A stretch of DNA of 5,138 bases from Gammaproteobacteria bacterium (GTDB lineage Bacteria > Pseudomonadota > Gammaproteobacteria > QOAV01), in NCBI GenBank assembly GCA_027067235.1, contig JALXFQ010000296.1, positions 1 to 5,138 of the forward strand, written 5' to 3'. Shown here in pieces: positions 1 through 5,138 of this stretch. The translations under genes and the position numbers were made by a program. The stretch's first letter is position 1. Each line of letters opens with the position of its first letter. The notes below the pieces were generated by a model. It had not been told where the DNA came from, ran no database searches, and saw only the letters and a program-made list of their open reading frames with translations.

Positions 1-2009
1 ATCCCGCTTTTGGCGATGTGGAAGTCTACCTGCACAATGTTTCCGCCAGCCTGCCGCTGCAACGCGAAGCCGGCGGTCCTGCCACCGTGGAGCTGGAAGC
101 GCGCTATCAGGGCTGCAACGAACCGGTAGGCGTATGCTATCCGCCACAGACCAAACGCGTATCGCTGAAACTGCCGGCTTTGTCGGAAAACGCCGACCCG
201 GTCGCGCCATCCACATCGCCCGCCTCGCTGGGTTCACTGAGCCAGTATCTGAATGGCGGCGACGCCGGCCAGACTGAGTTTCTGCCAGTGGATGAGGCTT
301 TCCGCCTGACCCTGGAGCTCCGTGACAAACAGACCCTGGTGGCGCGATTTTCCATTGCCGACGGCTATCACCTGTATCGCGACAAGATGAAATTCGCCGT
401 CTTGTCCGGCGGCAAGATTGGCGCCATTCAGCTGCCGCCGGGCAAGGAAGTGGAGGACGAATATCTGGGCAAGGCCGTTGTCTACTACAACAATGCCGAC
501 ATCGTCATCCCGCTGACCCGGGCATCGGACCAGGTGCAGCTTTCGGCCCAGTATCAGGGCTGCGCTGACAAGGGCATTTGTTACCCGCCGGTAAAAAAGA
601 CCCTCCGCGTTTCGCTGGCCGAGGCACCCGCCGGTCAGGCCGTTGCCGCCACTGTCGCCACAACCAGCAGATCTGGCGCGGCAGCGGCCAGCGCAGCCGC
701 CCCTGCGACCCGGGACTCCGGCAAGAAAACTTTCTGGGGCGCCATACTTGCCGCCTTCGGAGTCGGTCTGCTGCTTTCTTTCACCCCCTGCGTGTTGCCG
801 ATGATTCCCATCCTGTCCAGCATGATCGTCGGCCAGAGCACAGAAAAACCCTCGAAAATGCGCTCCGGCCTGCTGTCTCTGGCCTATGTTCTCGGTACCG
901 CTGTCACTTTCACCGTTGCCGGCGTTATTGCCGGGCTCACTGGTGAACAGCTCCAGGCCTATTTCCAGAACGCCTGGGCCATTGGCGTCATAGCGCTGAT
1001 TTTCGTGCTCATGGCGTTGTCCATGTTTGGCCTGTACGAGATCCAGATGCCATCGTTCATCCAGTCGAAGGTGCAAAGCCAGACCCAGAACATGGGCGGC
1101 GGCTTCATACCCATTTTTCTGGTGGGCATGCTGTCGGCGCTGATCGTCGGCGCCTGCGTGTCGCCGCCCCTGATTGCGGCCCTGTCGGTGGCCATCGTCA
1201 ATCAGGATCCGCTGCTGGGCGGCGCCATCATGTTCGCCATGGCCATGGGCATGGGTGTGGTGCTGATATTGATCGGCATCGGCGCCGGCTCGCTGGTACC
1301 CAGGGCCGGCACCTGGATGGATATCGTCAAATACGTGTTTGGCGTCATGCTGCTGGCGGTGGCCATCTACATGCTCGGCACCCTGCCGCAGGTCCCGGTG
1401 CTGCTGCTGTGGGGCATCCTGTTCATCGTAGTCGGCGTCTATCTGGGCGCCACCCAGTCCTTGCCCGACGGCGCCAATGGCTGGCGTTATCTGTGGAAAG
1501 GCCTGGGCACAGTACTGCTGATCTGGGGCCTGGCGAGTCTGATCGGCGGCTGGCACGGCAACCGCGATCCGCTGCATCCGCTGGAAGGCATCGGCTTTGG
1601 CAGTGGCGGCGCGGCGTCCGGCGTCGGCGCACAGGCCGAAAGCGGCAGTATCTTCACCAGAGTCTCCAGCCTGGCTGAACTGGATCGCCAGCTGGCTGCG
1701 GCAAAAGCCGCGGGCAAACCGGTTATCATGGATTATTTCGCCACCTGGTGCACCGATTGCGTACGCATGGAAAAAACCACTTTTGAAAACCCGAAAGTCC
1801 GCGGCGTACTCAAGGACAGGTTTGTCATGCTGCAGGCCGATGTGTCTGATCCCAACAACAGCGACGCCAAGGCGCTGAAAAAGCGCTATGGCATATTCGG
1901 CCCGCCAGCCATGCTGTTTTTCGACGCCGGCGGCAACCTGCGCAAGGACCTGTCCTCCTACGGCTACAAGTCGCCGGACGCGTTTCTTGACCATATTGCC
2001 GATTTGTGA
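1..2009 (+). CDS. dsbD: Thiol:disulfide interchange protein DsbD (5' partial), with two DsbD-alpha domains
   Basis: Inner-membrane reductase that passes electrons from cytoplasmic thioredoxin to periplasmic thiol proteins (disulfide isomerases, cytochrome c maturation). The frame is open from base 3 to the TGA at 2007-2009, so the true start and signal peptide lie outside the window. Numbering from the GTG at 18: end of a first DsbD-alpha domain (to about 52, Cys33/Cys40); linker; complete second DsbD-alpha domain (about 86-200, Cys182/Cys188 in YQGCADKGICYPP); Ala-rich linker; membrane domain with about eight helices (about 240-512) carrying Cys258 (FTPCVLP) and Cys380 (GACVSPP); thioredoxin domain (about 545-663) with active site WCTDC, Cys578/Cys581. 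All eight cysteines fall in these four redox pairs. E. coli DsbD has a single alpha domain, so this protein is longer than usual. Family assignment is very secure; in vivo partners are inferred. Confidence 0.96.
   Translation, partial: PAFGDVEVYLHNVSASLPLQREAGGPATVELEARYQGCNEPVGVCYPPQTKRVSLKLPALSENADPVAPSTSPASLGSLSQYLNGGDAGQTEFLPVDEAFRLTLELRDKQTLVARFSIADGYHLYRDKMKFAVLSGGKIGAIQLPPGKEVEDEYLGKAVVYYNNADIVIPLTRASDQVQLSAQYQGCADKGICYPPVKKTLRVSLAEAPAGQAVAATVATTSRSGAAAASAAAPATRDSGKKTFWGAILAAFGVGLLLSFTPCVLPMIPILSSMIVGQSTEKPSKMRSGLLSLAYVLGTAVTFTVAGVIAGLTGEQLQAYFQNAWAIGVIALIFVLMALSMFGLYEIQMPSFIQSKVQSQTQNMGGGFIPIFLVGMLSALIVGACVSPPLIAALSVAIVNQDPLLGGAIMFAMAMGMGVVLILIGIGAGSLVPRAGTWMDIVKYVFGVMLLAVAIYMLGTLPQVPVLLLWGILFIVVGVYLGATQSLPDGANGWRYLWKGLGTVLLIWGLASLIGGWHGNRDPLHPLEGIGFGSGGAASGVGAQAESGSIFTRVSSLAELDRQLAAAKAAGKPVIMDYFATWCTDCVRMEKTTFENPKVRGVLKDRFVMLQADVSDPNNSDAKALKKRYGIFGPPAMLFFDAGGNLRKDLSSYGYKSPDAFLDHIADL
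3..617 (+). repeat. Tandem DsbD-alpha domain duplication within dsbD
   Basis: Protein-level repeat. Copy 1 is cut by the window edge and ends near base 173; copy 2 covers about 273-617. Both share YQGC....CYPP followed by a basic strand ending in VSL. Upstream, copy 1 FGDVEVYLHN lines up with copy 2 LGKAVVYYNN, the strand after the cap loop of E. coli DsbD-alpha. Copy 2 begins FLPVDEAF, which resembles the start of mature E. coli DsbD (FVPADQAF), so it is a full domain. The copies have diverged strongly, which indicates an old duplication rather than an assembly artefact. Confidence 0.85.
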
Positions 2010-2563
2010 ACAACAACTTCAAACTGTTGCTGCTGGTCGCGCTGGCGTCAGCCCTGGGCATGGCAGCCGGCTTTCTTCTGAGCCAGAAAGTCAGCGGGTC
2101 GAAACAATCCGCCGCCGGCCACTCTTTTCTCAACGAACCGGTTGATTTTTCCCTGCCCGACACTGCCGGCAAGCTGCAACCGTTTCGCCAGTGGCGTGGT
2201 CGCCCGGTCTTGCTCAATTTCTGGGCGCCCTGGTGCAACCCCTGCCGCAATGAGACGCCGCTGCTGATCAGGGCCCAGCAACAATACGCCGATCAGGGTT
2301 TGCAAATCGTCGGTCTGGCGGTGGATGAAAAACAGCATGTGCTTCAGTTCATGCAGGATTTCAGCATCAACTACCCGGTACTGCTGGGCGTGGATGAAGG
2401 TATTGATCTGATGGAAAAACTCGGCAACGACATGGGCGCCCTGCCCTATTCCGTGCTAATCGACAAACACGGCAAAGTGGTCTCCAGAAAACTCGGTGAA
2501 TTTACCGCCGATGAACTGGAGCAGACAGTGAAAAAGCTGCTTCTCGCCAACAACCCCCATTAA
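2006..2563 (+). CDS. Membrane-anchored TlpA/ResA-family thiol-disulfide oxidoreductase
   Basis: Predicted periplasmic thioredoxin-fold reductase of 185 residues. Residues about 5-26 are one hydrophobic segment after a short Asn/Lys start, most likely an uncleaved anchor. The thioredoxin domain runs from about 44 to 180: NFWAPWCNPC holds the active pair Cys77/Cys80, Glu83 follows as in many TlpA/ResA proteins, and Pro147 in ALPYSVLID is the expected cis-proline. The GTG start at 2006 overlaps the dsbD stop (GTGA). An in-frame stop at 1988-1990 rules out an earlier start, and the next Met (codon 19, base 2060) would remove the anchor. No clear Shine-Dalgarno sequence is visible, which fits translational coupling to dsbD. 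Position after dsbD suggests that it takes electrons from DsbD; this is inference. A CcmG/DsbE-type role in cytochrome c maturation is possible, but no ccm genes are visible. Confidence 0.9.
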   Translation: MNNNFKLLLLVALASALGMAAGFLLSQKVSGSKQSAAGHSFLNEPVDFSLPDTAGKLQPFRQWRGRPVLLNFWAPWCNPCRNETPLLIRAQQQYADQGLQIVGLAVDEKQHVLQFMQDFSINYPVLLGVDEGIDLMEKLGNDMGALPYSVLIDKHGKVVSRKLGEFTADELEQTVKKLLLANNPH

Positions 2564-2653
2564 GCTGCGGCCATTTACCTCGAACTCCGCCGAACTGGAC
2601 AGAGAGACTCATTTCGGGCACACTGCTTCAAAGACCTTGAGCAACTCTCTGAT

Positions 2654-3094
2654 ATGGCGAATATTCTCGTTTTACACGGCCCCAATCTGGATATGCTGGG
2701 CCGGCGCGAGCCCGAGCACTATGGCAGCACCACGCTGGACAGCATCGACGCCGCCCTGGTTCTGCTGGCGGACAGCACCGGGCATCGTCTGGAAAGCTTT
2801 CAGTCCAATGCGGAACATGCGCTGGTTGAACGCATCCACCAGGCCGGCGCTGACGGCATCGACCACATCATTTTCAACCCGGCCGCCTTCAGCCACACCA
2901 GCATCGCCCTGCGCGACGCCTTGCTGGCAGTGGACATACCCTTTATCGAGGTACATTTGTCCAACATCTACAGGCGTGAAGAGTTTCGCCGCCATTCCTG
3001 GTTTTCCGATATCGCCATCGGCGTCATTTCCGGGCTGGGTGCCAATGGATACGAAGCAGCACTCAACCATATTGTTGAATTACACAAGAACTAG
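2654..3094 (+). CDS. aroQ: 3-dehydroquinate dehydratase, type II
   Basis: Cytoplasmic shikimate-pathway enzyme that converts 3-dehydroquinate to 3-dehydroshikimate; type II enzymes form dodecamers. The 146-residue length is normal for the family. Visible signatures are the N-terminal LVLHGPNLDMLGRREPEHYG, with the lid arginine (Arg18) and catalytic Tyr23; Glu54 in QSNAEH; FNPAAFSHTSIALRDA with Asn75 in the active site; and EVHLSNIYRREEFRRHS with catalytic His101 and the substrate-binding Ser103/Asn104. The ATG at 2654 gives the canonical MANILVLHGPN start; only a weak GAG (2639-2641) lies upstream. It follows the tlpA-like gene after a 90-base spacer and ends 11 bases before accB. This aroQ–accB adjacency is common in gammaproteobacteria, and co-transcription with accBC is likely, although no promoter could be assigned. 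Confidence 0.97.
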   Translation: MANILVLHGPNLDMLGRREPEHYGSTTLDSIDAALVLLADSTGHRLESFQSNAEHALVERIHQAGADGIDHIIFNPAAFSHTSIALRDALLAVDIPFIEVHLSNIYRREEFRRHSWFSDIAIGVISGLGANGYEAALNHIVELHKN

Positions 3095-3105
3095 AGCCAG
3101 CAAAC

Positions 3106-3558
3106 ATGGACATACGAAAAGTCAAGAAACTGATTGAATTACTGGAGGATTCCGGCCTTGCGGAACTGGAGATCCAGGAAGGTGAAGAAGCCATCCGCCT
3201 GAGCCGCTACAGCGCCACCGCACCAGCGCCTGTCGCTGTGGCGAGCGCACCGCCTGCGCAAGCGGCGCCAGCGCAGGCCGCGCCCGAACCCGCAGAGGAG
3301 GAAGATGCCGGCAACGAAATCACCGGCCACGCAGTCACCTCCCCCGTGGTGGGAACATTCTACAAATCCCCGTCACCCACGGCCAAGCCGTTCGTCAGCG
3401 TCGGCTCGAAAGTCAGTGAGGGCGATACGGTCTGCATCATCGAGGCCATGAAAATTTTCAATCAGATTCCTGCCGACAAATCCGGTACCGTGGTGGCGAT
3501 CCTGAAAGATGACGGCGATCCGGTGGAATATGGCGAGCCGCTGGTAATCATCGACTAG
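3106..3558 (+). CDS. accB: Biotin carboxyl carrier protein of acetyl-CoA carboxylase
   Basis: Carries biotin between the carboxylase (AccC) and carboxyltransferase (AccAD) sites of acetyl-CoA carboxylase in fatty acid synthesis. The 150 residues fall into an N-terminal segment (1-35, canonical start MDIRKVKKLIELLEDSGL), an Ala/Pro/Glu-rich flexible linker (about 37-67, containing the short repeat AQAAP AQAAP), and a biotinyl domain (about 73-150). Lys116 in EAMKIFNQI is the biotinylated residue; E. coli has EAMKMMNQI, so the two residues after the lysine differ conservatively. The AccB-type thumb is present (SPVVGTFYKSPSPTAKPF), which separates it from other biotin/lipoyl domains. The gene lies 11 bases after aroQ and 11 bases before accC, with only a weak purine stretch before each start. 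Confidence 0.98.
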   Translation: MDIRKVKKLIELLEDSGLAELEIQEGEEAIRLSRYSATAPAPVAVASAPPAQAAPAQAAPEPAEEEDAGNEITGHAVTSPVVGTFYKSPSPTAKPFVSVGSKVSEGDTVCIIEAMKIFNQIPADKSGTVVAILKDDGDPVEYGEPLVIID

Positions 3559-3569
3559 GGCCGCCAACC

Positions 3570-4919
3570 ATGATCAGCAAACTCGTCATCGCCAACCGCG
3601 GCGAAATTGCCCTGCGCATCCTGCGCGCCTGCCGCGTGCTGGATATTCCCACCGTGGCGCTGTATTCCGAAGCCGACCGCAACGCCAAATATGTGCGCCT
3701 GGCCGATGAATCGGTCTGCATCGGCCCGCCGCCCGCGGCCCAGAGCTATCTCAATGTGCCGGCGGTCATCAGCGCCGCCGAAATCACCGACGCCACCGCC
3801 ATTCACCCGGGATACGGCTTTCTGTCGGAAAACGCCGATTTTGCCGAGCGGGTCGAAGGCAGCGGCTTTGTTTTTGTCGGCCCGCGCCCCGAAACCATCC
3901 GCATCATGGGCGACAAGGTGGCGGCCATCAAAGCCATGAAAGAATCCGGCGTGCCCTGCGTGCCCGGTTCCGACGGCCCGCTCGGGGACGATGACGAAAC
4001 CAATTTACACCTCGCCGCAAAAATCGGCTACCCGGTCATTATCAAGGCCTCCGGCGGCGGTGGCGGCAAGGGCATGCGCGTGGTGCATTCCGAGTCCACC
4101 CTGCTCAACGCCATTTCCCTGACCAAATCGGAAGCCGGCGCCGCGTTCAACAACGACGTGGTCTATATGGAAAAATATCTGGAGCGGCCGCGCCACGTGG
4201 AAATCCAGATCCTGGCTGACGAACACGGCAATGCCATACACCTCGGCGAACGCGACTGCTCCATGCAACGCCGCCACCAGAAAGTGGTGGAGGAATGCCC
4301 GGCCCCCGGCATTGATGAAAAAACCCGCCAGTTCATCGGCGAACGCTGCGCCGAGGCCTGCCGCAAGATCGGCTACCGCGGCGCCGGTACTTTCGAGTTT
4401 CTGTATCAGGACGGCGAGTTTTATTTCATTGAAATGAATACCCGCGTACAGGTGGAGCACCCGGTGACGGAACTGGTCACCGGCGTCGATATCGTGCAGG
4501 AACAGTTGCGCATCGCCTCGGGCGAGCCGCTGTCATTCAGACAGGACGACATCAAGATGCGCGGCCACGCCTTTGAATGCCGCATCAACGCCGAAGACCC
4601 GAAAACCTTCATGCCCTCGCCGGGCAAGATCGAGCGCTATCATCAGGCCGGCGGCCCCGGCATCCGCGTCGATTCCCACGTCTTCGCCGGATACACCATC
4701 CCGCCGTTTTACGACTCCATGATCGGCAAGATCATCGCCCACGGCCGCGACCGCGCCGAAGCCATGGCGCGCATGCGCATTGCACTGAGCGAAATGGTGG
4801 TGGAAGGCATCAAGACCAATATCCCGCTGCAGCGGGATATCCTGTCGGATGAGACTTTTGCCTCGGGCAATTTCACCATCCATTCCCTGGAACAAAAACT
4901 GGAAAGCGAAAACGCCTGA
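3570..4919 (+). CDS. accC: Biotin carboxylase subunit of acetyl-CoA carboxylase
   Basis: ATP-grasp enzyme that carboxylates the biotin on AccB using bicarbonate and ATP. At 449 residues it is the same length as E. coli AccC, and key residues fall at the same numbers: Lys116 and Lys159 (ATP), glycine-rich loop 161-168 (SGGGGGKG), His209, Lys238, Glu276 and Glu288 (Mg/Mn), Asn290, catalytic Arg292 and Glu296, and Arg338. Other signatures are the N-terminal LVIANRGEIALRI, HPGYGFLSEN, and EMNTRVQVEHPVTE. The domain order is preATP-grasp (1-114), ATP-grasp (115-320) and C-terminal (about 335-445). The ending after the C-terminal domain shows a stand-alone subunit, not a fused propionyl- or pyruvate-carboxylase alpha chain. 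The start is fixed by MISKLVIANRGE. The gene is the last in its strand run; prmA, which often follows accC in related bacteria, is not present. Confidence 0.98.
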   Translation: MISKLVIANRGEIALRILRACRVLDIPTVALYSEADRNAKYVRLADESVCIGPPPAAQSYLNVPAVISAAEITDATAIHPGYGFLSENADFAERVEGSGFVFVGPRPETIRIMGDKVAAIKAMKESGVPCVPGSDGPLGDDDETNLHLAAKIGYPVIIKASGGGGGKGMRVVHSESTLLNAISLTKSEAGAAFNNDVVYMEKYLERPRHVEIQILADEHGNAIHLGERDCSMQRRHQKVVEECPAPGIDEKTRQFIGERCAEACRKIGYRGAGTFEFLYQDGEFYFIEMNTRVQVEHPVTELVTGVDIVQEQLRIASGEPLSFRQDDIKMRGHAFECRINAEDPKTFMPSPGKIERYHQAGGPGIRVDSHVFAGYTIPPFYDSMIGKIIAHGRDRAEAMARMRIALSEMVVEGIKTNIPLQRDILSDETFASGNFTIHSLEQKLESENA

Positions 4920-4920
4920 A

Positions 4921-4976
4921 CAGGGGGACAAAGCCGGCGGCAGAAAACCCCGGCGCAGTAATTTACTTGTCCCCTG
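4921..4976. repeat. Imperfect inverted repeat between convergent genes, REP-like or terminator-like
   Basis: The left arm (4921-4931, cagggggacaa) and right arm (4967-4976, ttgtcccctg) pair over 10 bases with one bulged G. Nested inside is a 5-bp GC stem (gccgg 4933-4937 with ccggc 4950-4954) and a 12-base loop. The element starts two bases after the accC stop codon and covers the stop codon of the minus-strand gene. It could fold in RNA from either strand and block convergent transcription. There is no T-run directly after the stem on either strand, so it is not a classical intrinsic terminator. GGAC at the foot of each arm beside a hairpin recalls REP sequences; this is inference from one copy only. 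Confidence 0.5.
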
Positions 4977-5138
4977 ATGCCTTGCTCTGGTTTTTTTTCT
5001 TGTCCAGCTTGCCCAGCGGCACGGTACCCAGATACCTGGCTGCATGGCGGGTCAATACCAGGTTGCGCAAACGCTTTTCCTCGCCTGGCGGCATGTCAAC
5101 CACCAGCAGCCACTCGTCCTCGCGCACCGCATCTTCAA
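4963..5138 (-). CDS. Hypothetical protein, C-terminal end (partial)
   Basis: Reading the minus strand from the window edge, a frame is open for 57 codons to a TAA at 4965-4963; the other two frames carry stops within the first 90 bases. The start lies outside the window. The visible part begins with an acidic stretch (EDAVREDEW), then a hydrophobic strand (WLLVVDMPPGEE), an apparently helical basic stretch (KRLRNLVLTRHAARYLG), and a lysine-rich hydrophilic tail (KLDKKKNQSKASGDK). Composition and codon use look like real coding sequence. I do not recognise a family. The final codons (for GDK and stop) lie in the inverted repeat, so the native end may have been altered by it. The gene is convergent with accC, with 43 bases between stop codons. 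Confidence 0.65.
   Translation of the reverse strand, partial: EDAVREDEWLLVVDMPPGEEKRLRNLVLTRHAARYLGTVPLGKLDKKKNQSKASGDK

Noticed and set aside
234..1994. Very long minus-strand open frame (586 codons) opposite dsbD
   Set aside because: The translation is rich in His, Gln, Asp, Gly and Ala with no recognisable domain, as expected opposite a GC-rich gene with strong codon bias. The plus-strand frame is unmistakably DsbD.
2564..2653. Possible promoter or hairpin for aroQ in the spacer (TTGAGC at 2637-2642; agagag 2601-2606 facing ctctct 2645-2650)
   Set aside because: The only -10-like sequence at correct spacing falls inside the aroQ coding start, and the 6-bp arms are low-complexity with a 38-base loop. 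Nothing here is convincing.
2637..3137. 166-codon plus-strand frame overlapping aroQ
   Set aside because: It is out of frame with the clear AroQ protein, runs into accB, and gives a Trp/Pro/Ser-rich product typical of a shadow frame.
3217..3300. Repetitive GC-rich Ala/Pro stretch in accB as a separate repeat element
   Set aside because: This is the normal flexible linker between the N-terminal segment and biotinyl domain of AccB.
4991..4998. T8 run as the tail of an intrinsic terminator for accC
   Set aside because: It lies 14 bases after the inverted repeat with no stem directly before it, and it is part of the minus-strand coding frame.
4005..5045. Minus-strand open frames opposite accC (4005-4460 and 4533-5045)
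   Set aside because: They mirror codon bias of accC, which matches the biotin carboxylase family over its whole length; no family features appear in the antisense translations.

Overview
The window is a compact, GC-rich block of chromosomal housekeeping genes. The order is dsbD, a TlpA-type thioredoxin, aroQ, accB, accC, all on the plus strand, followed by the 3' end of a convergent unidentified gene. A dsbD–aroQ–accB–accC order is known from gammaproteobacteria such as Pseudomonas, where prmA usually follows accC. This order, the two-domain-subunit form of acetyl-CoA carboxylase and the Cys-rich periplasmic redox genes point to a gammaproteobacterium. I cannot name a genus. I see no phage, transposase, CRISPR, tRNA or rRNA.

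Left part (1-2563): the window opens inside dsbD, whose signal peptide and first residues lie upstream. The visible part carries two successive copies of the periplasmic DsbD-alpha domain, each with its own cysteine pair. These are followed by the eight-helix membrane domain and a C-terminal thioredoxin domain. The stop codon overlaps the GTG start of a membrane-anchored TlpA/ResA-like thioredoxin, so the two are probably translated in a coupled way. DsbD moves electrons from cytoplasmic thioredoxin to periplasmic acceptors, and the adjacent thioredoxin is a plausible acceptor.

Middle and right part (2564-4919): after a 90-base spacer come aroQ (type II dehydroquinase, shikimate pathway), accB (biotin carboxyl carrier) and accC (biotin carboxylase). 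They are separated by only 11 bases each, with strikingly similar stop-to-start junctions. AccB and AccC together perform the first half-reaction of acetyl-CoA carboxylase, which commits carbon to fatty acid synthesis. All catalytic residues I could place are intact.

Right edge (4920-5138): where prmA would be expected, there is an imperfect inverted repeat with a nested short hairpin, then a minus-strand coding end of 57 residues that I do not recognise. The repeat supplies the last codons of that gene.

I found no convincing undescribed system. The points most worth a second look are the duplicated DsbD-alpha domain, the dsbD/tlpA coupling, and the repeat at the convergent junction.
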